A stretch of 64,000 nucleotides of DNA from Mesorhizobium zhangyense (GCF_011045115.1 NZ_JAAKZG010000004.1:1-64000); one strand, 5' to 3'. Positions 44,292 through 53,343 are shown, numbered from the stretch's first letter. Made by a program: numbers and translations. Notes: a model not told the origin generated them from the sequence alone.

Positions 44292-45176
44292 CTATGACGA
44301 GGTCTTGCTGCCTTTCGGCTCGAGCGTGTCCAGCGTGACGGAGTTCTTCGCGCGTATTTGCTCGATCTCCTCGATACGCTTGCGCGCACCTGGGCCATGT
44401 TCGGGAAGCGCCTGTGCGACCACGGCCTCCATCTGTGCGACCGCGGTCGCCAGCGTGTCGAAAGGGGAATCGGCATCGATCGCCGCCGCCATGGAAAGTT
44501 CCGCGAACTCCGCGATCGGCGACAGCCACGTATCGGTGAAGAGCAGAACCGGCACGCCACGTTCGGAGGCTTGCCGGGCGAAACTGACGACGTCAGACTG
44601 ATAACGCCGATAGTCGAAGACGATGAGAAGGTCGCGCTTGCCAAGATCGATCAGAAGGTCGAAATCCACCGGTGTCAGCGAGCCGACATCGCGAATGCCG
44701 GAGCGGAACTGCACGAGATAGCCGGCGAACATCGAGGCGATGTGCCGGCTGAAGCGGCCGCCGACCAGCGCGACCTGCCCCTTGGTTTCCCAGATCAGCT
44801 TTGCGGCGCGGCTGTAGGTCTGCGACGGCACCGACGTTCTGGTGTTCTCCATGCTGTTCGAAACGGAATGGAAATAAGCCATCGCCGCGCTGGTGTCGGA
44901 ACCGCCGGGGCGTTTTGCCTCCATCATCAGCAACGGCGAGTGAAGCCGTGCCTCGACTTCGGCCAGAAGCTTGGTCTGGAAGTCGGCGAAGCCGTCATAG
45001 CCGAGCTTGATCATCAGGCGCATGACGGTGGGATCGCTGACCCCTGCCCGGCGCGCCAGCCGCGTCGCCGTGCCCAGGCCCGACATCGGATAGTCAGCCA
45101 ACAATGCCTGGATGATCTTGGCCTCGGCCGAGGTCAACGCGATGTTGGTATTGGCCAGGTTCTCGCGGATCGACAT
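44292..45176 (-). CDS. MurR/RpiR-family regulator
   Basis: Transcription factor of 294 residues. The N-terminal RpiR helix-turn-helix (about 1-80) is ALLADYPMSGLGTATRLARRAGVSDPTVMRLMIKLGYDGFADFQ. The C-terminal SIS sugar-phosphate-binding domain (about 125-260) has KGQVALVGGRFSRHIASMF, DLLIVFDYRRYQSD and VPVLLFTDTW. It precedes the M20 peptidase gene and likely controls it, and perhaps the importer operon 6 kb away. SIS domains often bind phosphosugars, but amino-acid-linked clusters also use this family. Confidence 0.9.
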   Translation of the reverse strand: MSIRENLANTNIALTSAEAKIIQALLADYPMSGLGTATRLARRAGVSDPTVMRLMIKLGYDGFADFQTKLLAEVEARLHSPLLMMEAKRPGGSDTSAAMAYFHSVSNSMENTRTSVPSQTYSRAAKLIWETKGQVALVGGRFSRHIASMFAGYLVQFRSGIRDVGSLTPVDFDLLIDLGKRDLLIVFDYRRYQSDVVSFARQASERGVPVLLFTDTWLSPIAEFAELSMAAAIDADSPFDTLATAVAQMEAVVAQALPEHGPGARKRIEEIEQIRAKNSVTLDTLEPKGSKTSS

Positions 45177-45328
45177 CGGTTCGCTTTGCCTCCTCCTTTA
45201 ATGGAAAAATACTTACAAGAATGAACTCTGATGTCAAATTTGAAAATCAGATTACAGAATCGCCTGCGTGCGTGGCATTCCGTTTACCGGACATGGCGAG
45301 GAAGCGCGGGGGCGGCCGAACGAATGAA

Positions 45329-45349
45329 CCTCAGGAGACACGCCTGAGG
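45329..45349 (-). terminator. hairpin at the end of the FMN-dehydrogenase operon
   Basis: CCTCAGG (45329-45335) and CCTGAGG (45343-45349) form a 7-bp stem overlapping the last codons and stop (45331) of the minus-strand gene. The downstream sequence is only mildly T-rich, so termination is possible but unproven. Confidence 0.35.
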
Positions 45350-46554
45350 AAGGATGGCGACAGCTCGGCCAGGTCACGGACACCGAGCAGAGCCATGTCA
45401 CGATCGATCTCGTCAACCAGCAGATTGGCGGCGTGTATGACGCCGGCTTCCCCGAAGACTGCGGCTGCATAAAGGAAGGGCCGGCCGACAAAAACGAAAC
45501 GGGCTCCGAGCGCGAGTGCCTTCAGAACGTCGGTTCCACGCCGAACGCCGCTGTCGAGCATTACAGGCATCTCGCCGGACCGTTCCACGATCTCGGCAAG
45601 CATTCTCAGCGGAGATATCGCGCCGTCGAGCTGGCGGCCGCCATGGTTCGATACGATAATACCGTCGACGCCTGCCTCGCGCGCCAGATGCGCATCTTCC
45701 GGTGACAAAATCCCTTTCAGTACGAGCCTGCCTTTCCAGCGTGCTCGTATCCTGTCGACATGCTCCCAACCGAGTTGGTCGCGCTTGCCGAGCGCCCGCA
45801 CCAGATTGCGCGACAGGATCGGCGGCCCACGGCCGGCGTCCATATTCTCGAAATGTGGCATGCCGTGACGTAGCAACGTGCGAAGCGCAGTTCCAACAAG
45901 CCAGCGCGGATGGGTGAGGCCCTGCCACGCCAGTCCCAGGGAGGGCTGCAACGGAGCGTTGAAGCCGTTGCGGACGTTGTTCTCCCGATTTGCAGCAACC
46001 GGCACATCGACGGTCAGGACAAAGGTCTCGAACCCCGCTGCAGCGACCCGGTCGACCATAGCGTCGATGCGATCGGCCTCGCCCGGCAGATAGGCCTGAA
46101 ACCAGCGGCTGCCCCCTTCCCTTGCAACTCGTTCAAGCTTGGTCAGTGAAGTAGCACTCAGGATGGAAGGTATCCTCATCGTGCCGGCAGTGCGCGCCAA
46201 GGCCACATCCCCGTCAAAGGCCGCGAGAGCACTCAGGCCCATCGGGGAAATGCCGAAAGGATGCGCGTAAGAGACATCGAACAATGAAGTCGCCTGCGAG
46301 CGGTTACCGACATTCCGCAGGATGCGCGGCACGAAACTATCATCGGCGAAGGCCTTGCGGTTATCCAGAAACGACGCGCCGGTTTCGCTGGCGCCGGACA
46401 CATAGCCGAAGACCGGCCGAGGCAGATACCGGCGTGCGGCCGCTTCAAAATCGTCCAGGGCCAGCATCTGACGCATGGCGGCGGGAACATGCTTGGCGGC
46501 ACGCTTTTCCACTGTAACGATGGCAGATGAAGCAACGGCTCGATCGGTCTGCAC
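45331..46554 (-). CDS. FMN-dependent alpha-hydroxyacid dehydrogenase
   Basis: Flavoprotein of 407 residues in the lactate/glycolate/mandelate dehydrogenase family (TIM barrel). The N-terminal part has DFEAAARRYLPRPVFGYVSGASE; FMN is bound around FGISPMGLSALAAFDGD and LTVDVPVAANRENN. The catalytic His-Arg pair is in IIVSNHGGRQLDGA, and phosphate is bound by LDSGVRRGTDVLKALALGARFVFVGRPFLYA. The GTG at 46554 was chosen because AGGAG lies 7 nt upstream; the 16 codons before it lack such support. It ends the operon led by the YegW-like regulator. It probably oxidises a 2-hydroxy acid, perhaps the aglycone or a product released from the imported compound. Confidence 0.87.
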   Translation of the reverse strand: MQTDRAVASSAIVTVEKRAAKHVPAAMRQMLALDDFEAAARRYLPRPVFGYVSGASETGASFLDNRKAFADDSFVPRILRNVGNRSQATSLFDVSYAHPFGISPMGLSALAAFDGDVALARTAGTMRIPSILSATSLTKLERVAREGGSRWFQAYLPGEADRIDAMVDRVAAAGFETFVLTVDVPVAANRENNVRNGFNAPLQPSLGLAWQGLTHPRWLVGTALRTLLRHGMPHFENMDAGRGPPILSRNLVRALGKRDQLGWEHVDRIRARWKGRLVLKGILSPEDAHLAREAGVDGIIVSNHGGRQLDGAISPLRMLAEIVERSGEMPVMLDSGVRRGTDVLKALALGARFVFVGRPFLYAAAVFGEAGVIHAANLLVDEIDRDMALLGVRDLAELSPSFLRRVS

Positions 46555-46631
46555 GGTGCTTCTCCTATCTCCACAGCGATAAGCGTCCGTGGGCATCACC
46601 ACCGAAAAGTCCGCCGCGCGGCTCGAATAGT

Positions 46632-47699
46632 TCAGGCGGCACTTATAAGCACGGTGCTTTCCGGCGACCAGTGCAGCACCACGTCGTTGCCTTCTTCGAT
46701 TTTTGTGGCGCCGCTGTTCTGGACGTGAACCTTGATGACCTCACCCATGCGATCGACGAAATAGGTGCTGCTGTTGCCGGCAAAAATGCGCTTGGACACC
46801 CGGCCTCTGAGCATGTTGCCTTCCGCCGCCAACGGCGATGCCGTGGCCGTGGCGATTTTGATCCGTTCAGGCCGCACAGCACAGCTCGCCTTGCCGCCTG
46901 TGGCATTGGCCACGCCACCGGACGCGACGATCGCGGTGCCGTCCGACAGGCGAATGCCGTCACCGGTGGCGTCGCCGCGCAGTATATTGGCGTCGCCGAG
47001 GAATGTCGCTGAGAACTCGCTTTTCGGGCTGTTGTAGATGTCTTCAGGCGGGCCCTCTTCTACCAGCCGGCCATCGCGCAGGATGCCGATCCGGTCACTC
47101 ATCGTCAGTGCTTCTTCCTGATCATGGGTGACGAAAATAGTGGTGATGCCGATTTCGCGCTGGATACGCTTCAGTTCCACCTGCATATCCACCCGCAGCG
47201 CCTTGTCGAGTGCGGAAAGCGGCTCGTCGAGCAACAGCACGCGCGGCTTGGTGACGATAGCCCGGGCGAGTGCGACGCGCTGGCGCTGGCCGCCGGACAG
47301 TTGGTGCGGCCGGCGTTCACCGAGCTTGCCCAACTGCACAAGATCGAGAGCCTGCCGCACTTCCCTCGCAATGCTCGCTTTGGATTCGCCACGAACCGAA
47401 AGACCGAAGGCGACGTTGTCGGCAACGCTCATATTCGGAAACAGCGCATAGTTCTGGAAGACCATGCCAATGCGGCGTTTCTCGACGGGAACGCGCTCGA
47501 CACCCTCCCTGCCAATAATGATCCGGCCGCTGTCGGGGAAATCGAACCCAGCGATCAACCGCAGCAAAGTAGTCTTTCCACTGCCCGAGGGGCCGAGCAG
47601 CGCATAGAACCCTCCGTCCGGAAAGGCGATCGAGACGTCGTCGAGTGCCTTGTGCGCGCCGAAGCTGCGGGAGACACTTTCGACCTGAACATCGGCCAT
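46632..47699 (-). CDS. polyamine-type ABC importer ATPase (PotA-like), second system
   Basis: ATPase of 355 residues. Walker A is GPSGSGKTT, signature LSGGQRQRVALARAI, Walker B LLLDEPLSALD, switch VTHDQEEAL; a TOBE domain is at about 270-350. ATG 47699 starts MADVQVESVSRSFG and overlaps the stop of the PotC-like gene. A 90-codon upstream open frame is antisense-like noise. Gene order of this importer is D-B-C-A, downstream of the YegUVW-like genes. Confidence 0.9.
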   Translation of the reverse strand: MADVQVESVSRSFGAHKALDDVSIAFPDGGFYALLGPSGSGKTTLLRLIAGFDFPDSGRIIIGREGVERVPVEKRRIGMVFQNYALFPNMSVADNVAFGLSVRGESKASIAREVRQALDLVQLGKLGERRPHQLSGGQRQRVALARAIVTKPRVLLLDEPLSALDKALRVDMQVELKRIQREIGITTIFVTHDQEEALTMSDRIGILRDGRLVEEGPPEDIYNSPKSEFSATFLGDANILRGDATGDGIRLSDGTAIVASGGVANATGGKASCAVRPERIKIATATASPLAAEGNMLRGRVSKRIFAGNSSTYFVDRMGEVIKVHVQNSGATKIEEGNDVVLHWSPESTVLISAA

Positions 47700-48490
47700 T
47701 ACTTTTCCCCTCCGAACCTGAAGAAGCGTGCAGTGATGAGCATCAGTCCCATCGAGACGGCTATGATGATAGTGGAGACCGCGTTGATTTCCGGGGTGAA
47801 GCCTTTGCGGATCGCGGCGTAGATCTCGACCGGAAGTGTCGCCTGGCCCGGAGTGGACAGGAAATACGATACGACGAACTGGTCGAAAGACACTGCGAAG
47901 GCAAACAGCGCACCTGCGATCACACCCGGCATGATCCACGGCAGCGTGACGCGCATTGTCACCTGCCATTGGTTGGCTCCGAGCGAACGGGCCGCTTCCT
48001 CCAGCTCAGGCGCGAAGGTCTGCAGGCGTGCGGAAACGACGACGATCACATACGGCAAAGCCAGCGCCACATGGCCAAGCAGAATGGCATGCAGCCCGCG
48101 CCCTATGCCGATGCCAAAGAAGAAGATCAGCATCGCCGTGCCCGTTATCAGCCACGGGATGGCAATTGGAGGAAACAACAGCGCCTGGAGGAATTTCTTG
48201 CCGCGAAACTCATATCGGAACAACGCAAGGGAGGCTGCCGTACCAAGCAGTGTCGAAATGACGGTCGTGATCACCGCAATCTCAAGGCTGTTCCATGTTG
48301 CCGCGAGCAATTGTGTATTGCGCGACAGATCCTCATACCATTTCGTCGTCCATTCGAACGGCAGCTGATAGAACGGCGAGGCATTGAACGACATCAGCCC
48401 CATGATGACGATCGGCAAATAGAGGAAGGCCAGCAGCAGACCGATATAGAAGCGCCCAAGCCCTTCGAGGATGCGGGTTGCCGACATCAT
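47699..48490 (-). CDS. polyamine-type ABC importer permease (PotC-like), second system
   Basis: Permease of 263 residues with six helices. It begins with LGRFYIGLLLAFLYLPIVIMGLMSFNAS; the ATPase-contact loop is EEAARSLGANQWQVTMRVTLPWIMPGVI. It overlaps the PotB-like gene by 4 bp and the ATPase gene by 1 bp. Confidence 0.9.
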   Translation of the reverse strand: MMSATRILEGLGRFYIGLLLAFLYLPIVIMGLMSFNASPFYQLPFEWTTKWYEDLSRNTQLLAATWNSLEIAVITTVISTLLGTAASLALFRYEFRGKKFLQALLFPPIAIPWLITGTAMLIFFFGIGIGRGLHAILLGHVALALPYVIVVVSARLQTFAPELEEAARSLGANQWQVTMRVTLPWIMPGVIAGALFAFAVSFDQFVVSYFLSTPGQATLPVEIYAAIRKGFTPEINAVSTIIIAVSMGLMLITARFFRFGGEK

Positions 48491-49356
48491 GTAGCTCTCC
48501 TGAGAACCGGCGATGCTGCAGCCAGGATGACCAGAACGACAGCTAGCAGGATGAAGGAAAGGGCTGCTCCCAAAGGCCAGTTGAAGACGGCGACGAATTG
48601 ATCTTCGATGACCGTGCCATAGAACGTTCCGGTGCGGCCACCAAGGATGCGGGGCTCCATGAACGAACCGACGACGGGAACGAATATGAGCACGGCACCG
48701 GCAATAAGACCCGGCATTGCAAGCGGGATGATCAACCGGCGCAACACCTGGAGCCGTGAGGCCCCAAGTGAACGGGCCGCCTCGATCAGCGAGTCGTCGA
48801 TCGCCTGCAGCGTCAGGTAGCAGGTCAGCACCATGTAGGGCACATAGGAATGGACCAGCCCGATTATGACCGCCGGATAAGAGTACATGAGATCGACGCT
48901 GATCTTGAACGGCAGTATCGCGTTCAGCACCACGTCAAGAATACCGCCTTCCCTCAGCACCATCGCCCATGAGAAGATGCGCACCAGCCCATTGCTCCAG
49001 AACGGCAGGATGACGAGCAGGAATATTGCCTCACGGCTCCTGCCCTTCAGCACCTTGGCGAGCACGTAAGCTGCGGGAAATCCGATCAGCGCGCACCACA
49101 GCGTCACCTCCAACCCCAGCCGCAATGAGGACCAAAGCAGTGTCACATAGAGCCCGCTGGAAAAGAACGCGGCATAGTTTCGGATCGTGAACGACCAGTC
49201 CTTCCCCGACAGCGGCAGGTCGGTCATGAAGGAGAAGAAGGCCATGGCCGAAAGCGGCAGGAAGATCGCCAGCGTAAGCCAGAGATAGGCTGGCGCCAGA
49301 AGCGGCAGCGCAGGCCTTATTCCGCTTAGCGGTCCAGCCGCGATGTTTCCTGCCAT
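48487..49356 (-). CDS. polyamine-type ABC importer permease (PotB-like), second system
   Basis: Permease of 289 residues with six helices. Family segments include LAPAYLWLTLAIFLPLSAMAFFSF, ILPFWSNGLVRIFSWAMVL and the coupling loop EAARSLGASRLQVLRRLIIPLAMPGL. It follows the binding-protein gene by 23 bp and overlaps the PotC-like gene. Confidence 0.9.
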   Translation of the reverse strand: MAGNIAAGPLSGIRPALPLLAPAYLWLTLAIFLPLSAMAFFSFMTDLPLSGKDWSFTIRNYAAFFSSGLYVTLLWSSLRLGLEVTLWCALIGFPAAYVLAKVLKGRSREAIFLLVILPFWSNGLVRIFSWAMVLREGGILDVVLNAILPFKISVDLMYSYPAVIIGLVHSYVPYMVLTCYLTLQAIDDSLIEAARSLGASRLQVLRRLIIPLAMPGLIAGAVLIFVPVVGSFMEPRILGGRTGTFYGTVIEDQFVAVFNWPLGAALSFILLAVVLVILAAASPVLRRAT

Positions 49357-49379
49357 GACCTTCCTCCCTGGACGGGGCG

Positions 49380-50435
49380 TTACTTCACGTTGACCTTAAG
49401 TTCCTGCCACAGCGCCAGATATTTCTCGCGCTGCTCATCCGTGATCGGCGCCTGGAACTGTATGCGCTTGGCGACTTCGGGATCGCCCATCACCTTGCGG
49501 TTGAAGGACTCTTCGGGAAGTGCAGCTACTGCCTTTTCATTCGCCGAAACCGGCGCGCCCACCTTGGTTACCCACTCGACGTAAAACTTCGGATCAATCA
49601 TGTAGTTGATGAAGGCTTCGGCCCCCGCAACATTCTTGGAGCCTACCGGAATGGAAAAAGCGTCCAGCCACGCCACAGAACCTTCCTGCGGGATGACCAG
49701 CGAGACGGGCAGCTTGAACTGCGTCTTGGCGCGGTCGGCCGAACCGCTCCAGTAAGTGCCGACATCAATCTGGTTCGAGGCAACCATCTGGTTCCAGTCG
49801 TTCTCGGAGCTCCAGAATGTCCTGATCTGCGGCATAAGCGATGTCAGCTTCGCCTTGACCGCATCCATATCCTTGATGTCGTTTATGTTCTGTCCGGTGG
49901 CGATGGCTCCGAACTGGATCGCCTCTACGGCGTCGTCACGGATAACGACACGCCCCTTGCGGGCTTCGTCCCACATCACAGAAATGCTGGCCGGCGGGGT
50001 GTCGAACGACTTGTCGTTTATGGCGAGAGCCGTCAGTCCCCAGACCCATGGCACGCCGTAGGCCTTGCCGTCGTGATTGAGCATCGGCGAACTCGCCTTG
50101 TCAGGGCTGATGTCGGCGGCATTCGGAATCTTGGACAGGTCGATCGGCTGGATCAGCTTCTCCGACATGGCCTGGTCATTGAAGGCCGCGTTGATCATGA
50201 CGACGTCGTAGAGCCCGGGATTGGTCCTGAGCTTGGTCAGCATCTCCTGTTCGGAGTTGAAGAAATCATTGACGACCTTGTTGCCCGTGGCTTTCTCGAA
50301 AGCTTCGACGGCCCAAGGCTCGTCGGCGCCGTACCCCTTCCAGTTCAGCACGTGCACTTCATCCGCCTGGGCGGCAAACACGAGTATCGAAGCAAAGACG
50401 GTCGTTGCCGTCAGGGTTGCGATCAATCTGGTCAT
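49380..50435 (-). CDS. polyamine-type ABC importer binding protein (PotD-like), second system
   Basis: Periplasmic binding protein of 351 residues. The signal peptide is LIATLTATTVFASILVFAAQADE; the mature start VHVLNWKGYGADEPWAVEAFEKATGNKVVNDFFNSEQEMLTKLR is PotD-like. Later segments include YDVVMINAAFNDQAMSEKLIQPIDLSKIPN and GSVAWLDAFSIPVGSKNVAGAEAFINYM. It lies just downstream of the PfkB kinase. Its ligand should be the glycoside or nucleoside-like compound acted on by the hydrolase and kinase in the operon, not necessarily a polyamine. Confidence 0.88.
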   Translation of the reverse strand: MTRLIATLTATTVFASILVFAAQADEVHVLNWKGYGADEPWAVEAFEKATGNKVVNDFFNSEQEMLTKLRTNPGLYDVVMINAAFNDQAMSEKLIQPIDLSKIPNAADISPDKASSPMLNHDGKAYGVPWVWGLTALAINDKSFDTPPASISVMWDEARKGRVVIRDDAVEAIQFGAIATGQNINDIKDMDAVKAKLTSLMPQIRTFWSSENDWNQMVASNQIDVGTYWSGSADRAKTQFKLPVSLVIPQEGSVAWLDAFSIPVGSKNVAGAEAFINYMIDPKFYVEWVTKVGAPVSANEKAVAALPEESFNRKVMGDPEVAKRIQFQAPITDEQREKYLALWQELKVNVK

Positions 50436-50461
50436 GCGGATGTTCCTCTCTGTTGACGTTG

Positions 50462-51430
50462 TCAGTCGTTGATCTTTTCTGCTTCCCGCTCAGGTGCTTC
50501 TGAGGCCCTCTCAGCGAGGAAGCCTTGAATTTCGGAATGGGTCGGCGCCGATGAACCACCGTGCCGGGTGACGGATATCGCAGCAGCGGCATTGGCGTAG
50601 CGAACGGCATCGAACGGCGGCACGGCCCGCGCCAGAGCGCTGACGAACGCGCCGATATGCGTATCGCCTGCGCCATTGGTGTCGATGGCATTTACCGCGA
50701 AACCGGGAACGTCTTGGGACGTGCCGTCGCGCAGACGTAGAAACGCTCCTGCCGAGCCGGATCGGATAACAACGCCTGCTGCATCCGGGCAGAAGTCGCT
50801 CAACAGGCGCTCGGCATTCGTCGCGATCTCTGCTGACCCCGCAATCGCGGTTGCTTCAGTCGTATTGCAGCTCAGCCATGTCGTACGGGACAGGATGCGC
50901 GAGAGGATCGCGATAGGAATTTCGGAAACAACCGGCGTCGGATCGAAGACAAAGGGGATCGTTACCGGCAGCGCCGCGATCCAGTCGGCAAGGGCTTCAC
51001 GACTGCCGGGATAGCTCAGCGTGTAGCCGGAACCGAACACCCAGTCATCGCCCTTGAGCGCGATGGGCTTCATCGCATTTGCATCCAGCCGTCCCTCCGC
51101 TCCCGGCCATGAGACGAAAGTGCGCTCGGCATCGTTGGTGATGATCACCACGCAGTTGCCCGTATCCAGTTCGGCCGCGCGCGGTGCCAGCGTCTCGATG
51201 CCCTCCGCCGCAAACGCCGCACGCAGGTAATCGCCGTTGGGGCCAGTGCCGTGCTGTCCGGCGAAGACGACGTTCATGCCTGTCCGGGCGGCAGCCACCA
51301 TCATGTTGAAGCCGCCACCGGCGACGCGGGCATAGCTTGACGCAACCTTCTCCGCGCCGGGCAGCGGAAGCGTGTCAATGCGATAGACATAATCGACCAC
51401 CGCACTCCCGGCGTGAACGAGGCGGGTCAT
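50462..51430 (-). CDS. PfkB-family sugar kinase, YegV-like
   Basis: Ribokinase-superfamily kinase of 322 residues. The N-terminal Gly motif lies in ARVAGGGFNMMVAAARTGMNVVFAGQHGTG; PfkB signature 2 with the catalytic Asp is AIDTNGAGDTHIGAFVSAL (about 250-268). Length matches E. coli YegV (about 321). It overlaps the ADP-ribosylglycohydrolase gene by 4 bp. In E. coli, yegU (hydrolase), yegV (kinase) and yegW (GntR regulator) sit together beside a nucleoside transporter, and their function is unknown. The same trio here strongly suggests phosphorylation of the sugar released by the hydrolase. Confidence 0.85.
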   Translation of the reverse strand: MTRLVHAGSAVVDYVYRIDTLPLPGAEKVASSYARVAGGGFNMMVAAARTGMNVVFAGQHGTGPNGDYLRAAFAAEGIETLAPRAAELDTGNCVVIITNDAERTFVSWPGAEGRLDANAMKPIALKGDDWVFGSGYTLSYPGSREALADWIAALPVTIPFVFDPTPVVSEIPIAILSRILSRTTWLSCNTTEATAIAGSAEIATNAERLLSDFCPDAAGVVIRSGSAGAFLRLRDGTSQDVPGFAVNAIDTNGAGDTHIGAFVSALARAVPPFDAVRYANAAAAISVTRHGGSSAPTHSEIQGFLAERASEAPEREAEKIND

Positions 51431-52467
51431 TCGGCCACGTCCTTTCCGCGCGAAATCCGTCCGCGTGCTGCCACCAGATCAGTTGCGAGCGAGCGCACCT
51501 CATCGAGGTCGATGCCTTTCAACCCGGCAATGTGATTTGCAGGCAGCCGCGCCATGCCTGCGTGCGCCCCGGCCATGCCAGCGGCAATCGCGCCGATTGT
51601 ATCGGTATCGCCACCGAGATTGGCGCTGATCACTGCGGCTTGCCACGGGTCGCCCTGAGCGACTTCCAGAACGGCAAAAGCGGCCGGCACCGATTCTTGT
51701 GAGGCAACACTGGTGCCGACAAGATCGACGATCATCCGGATCGCCTCGGCCTGGGCTTTGCCGCGAACCAGATCGCAAGCCCATTCGATCCGCGCCGCGA
51801 TGTCGGCTCCGACGATCCAATGACCTTGCCGGGCGCCGAGACGCGCCGCCGTTACGGCTCTTGCGCACGCATCGCGCCAGTCCCCGCCTTCGACACCGTT
51901 GCTGACAGCCGCCGCTACGGCCGCGGCAGAGGCAATGGCAATCGAGGTGTTGTGGGTTGCCCGGCAGGTTTCGGCGACCTTGGCGACGAGTGCCTCGACC
52001 GGCTGCGTCGGCATCAGGATGCCGACGGGCGCGATGCGCATGGCCGCACCATTCGTGTCGCCGATGCGACCCGCTTCCTCCGGCGGCTCGCCATTGTTGA
52101 TCGCATCGATCGCACGTTTGGTCGAGGGTCCGAGTAGGTCGTAGCTGCCGCGCGCCTTGACGTCCTTCTCCCAGTCGACCAGCGCGTTCACCCAGCGCCT
52201 GTGATCGAACTCACCTCCGGATTCGAGCAGGATGCGGCCAAGCAGAAGTGTCTGTTCCGTATCGTCGGTAATGGTGCCGGCAGGCAGGCCCTTCGACACC
52301 GGATGGTTCTCTGAAGGAGAGACAAAGCCATCGACGAAACCGTACGATGCCGCGATCTGGGACGTCGACAAAAGCTGCGTCGGCATGCCAAGCGCGTCGC
52401 CGAGTGCGCCCCCTATAAGGGCGCTCATCGCCCGGTCCAGTTCTTGCGCCATTCCCCTCCCCGGCAT
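51427..52467 (-). CDS. ADP-ribosylglycohydrolase-family protein, YegU-like
   Basis: Metal-dependent hydrolase of 346 residues in the DraG/ARH family. Metal-binding motifs are AGTITDDTEQT near residue 65 and ANLGGDTDTIGAIAAGMAGA near 290; GALGDALGMPTQ near 20 is the usual start. The family removes ADP-ribose from proteins, but catabolic members probably cleave small N- or O-glycosides. Being between a GntR/UTRA regulator and a PfkB kinase makes that reading more likely here. ATG 52467 has GGAG 9 nt upstream; ATG 52452, after GGGGAGGGGA, is an alternative. Confidence 0.85.
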   Translation of the reverse strand: MPGRGMAQELDRAMSALIGGALGDALGMPTQLLSTSQIAASYGFVDGFVSPSENHPVSKGLPAGTITDDTEQTLLLGRILLESGGEFDHRRWVNALVDWEKDVKARGSYDLLGPSTKRAIDAINNGEPPEEAGRIGDTNGAAMRIAPVGILMPTQPVEALVAKVAETCRATHNTSIAIASAAAVAAAVSNGVEGGDWRDACARAVTAARLGARQGHWIVGADIAARIEWACDLVRGKAQAEAIRMIVDLVGTSVASQESVPAAFAVLEVAQGDPWQAAVISANLGGDTDTIGAIAAGMAGAHAGMARLPANHIAGLKGIDLDEVRSLATDLVAARGRISRGKDVAE

Positions 52468-52470
52468 GGC

Positions 52471-53196
52471 TCAGAACTCCAGATGCAGCGCGAAGTGTGC
52501 GGGGTTGAGCAGGCTGGTTACATATTCGATCAGCCGCCCGTCGCTGGCACGCGTCAAACGGCGTGTGCGCAGGAAGGGCGTACCAGTGGGGCAATTCAGA
52601 ATGGCTGCGTCCTGCGCACTCAGCATTTCGATATCGGCCCACTCCTCGCCATGGTCCGGCACCAACCCCGCACCCCGAAGCGTTTCGTGCAGCGAGCCCT
52701 CCCGCAAGCCCTTCAAGGGCACTTCCTCAAGTTCGGGAGACAGCGGTAGCCGGCTGCGTTCGATGGAGATAGCATGGCCATCACTCGCGCTGGTGCGGAC
52801 ACGGTCCACCGCTATGAAAGCCGGACTTTCAACTCCAAGCATTGCAGCAAGCCCGGGATCTTCCATGACCTCCAGCCGCAATGTGCGCGTGGTAACATTT
52901 GCGCCGGCATTGGCGAGCGCACGCGACCAGCCGATGGCATCATCCACCGTCTTGCCGTCGAAGGTCACGAAGGAGCCGATGCCGACCTTGGTGGTTATCA
53001 GTCCGCGATTTGAAAGCTCTTCCAGGCCCTTGCGTACGGTATTGCGGCTAACGGAAAATCGCTGAACGAGTTCGTTTTCACTTTGAAGCCGGTCGCCAAA
53101 GCCAAGCAGGCCGGAGCGGATTTCCTTCTCCAGAACCGTGGCGATCTGCTCTGGCTTGCCTGCTCCAGGCGCCAGACTACTGGCCGGCTTCATCAT
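52471..53196 (-). CDS. GntR-family regulator with UTRA domain, YegW-like
   Basis: Regulator of 241 residues. The winged helix (about 15-80) contains LQSENELVQRFSVSRNTVRKGLEELSNRGLITTKVGIGSFV. The UTRA ligand domain (about 95-235) includes FIAVDRVRTSASDGHAISIERSRLPL and FLRTRRLTRASDGRLIEYVTSLLNP. Regulators of this HutC subfamily usually bind the small molecule degraded by their operon. It is first in an eight-gene operon (hydrolase, kinase, importer, FMN enzyme), and repeated CCTGT boxes in front of it are its probable operator. The E. coli counterpart by domain order and context is YegW. Confidence 0.88.
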   Translation of the reverse strand: MMKPASSLAPGAGKPEQIATVLEKEIRSGLLGFGDRLQSENELVQRFSVSRNTVRKGLEELSNRGLITTKVGIGSFVTFDGKTVDDAIGWSRALANAGANVTTRTLRLEVMEDPGLAAMLGVESPAFIAVDRVRTSASDGHAISIERSRLPLSPELEEVPLKGLREGSLHETLRGAGLVPDHGEEWADIEMLSAQDAAILNCPTGTPFLRTRRLTRASDGRLIEYVTSLLNPAHFALHLEF

Positions 53197-53343
53197 GTCA
53201 TACCTGTTCAGTATACCTGTCTAATCCTGTTCAATAGCCGTGATGGTTACGTGAGTCAACAATGCATGCTGCACGCGGGTTGAAGCCCGGCGGAACGCGG
53301 ATGCATACGCATCCTGGTGACCTACTTTGCGTGTGAGGACCGT
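53197..53343. promoter_or_regulatory. promoter region of the yegW-like operon with ATACCTGT repeats
   Basis: ATACCTGT occurs at 53200-53207 and 53213-53220, 13 bp apart. CCTGTTCA is repeated at 53203-53210 and 53226-53233, with the palindrome GTATAC between the copies (53211-53216). The first repeat is only 4 bp from the regulator start, so binding would block initiation, as expected for an autorepressor. Confidence 0.5.
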
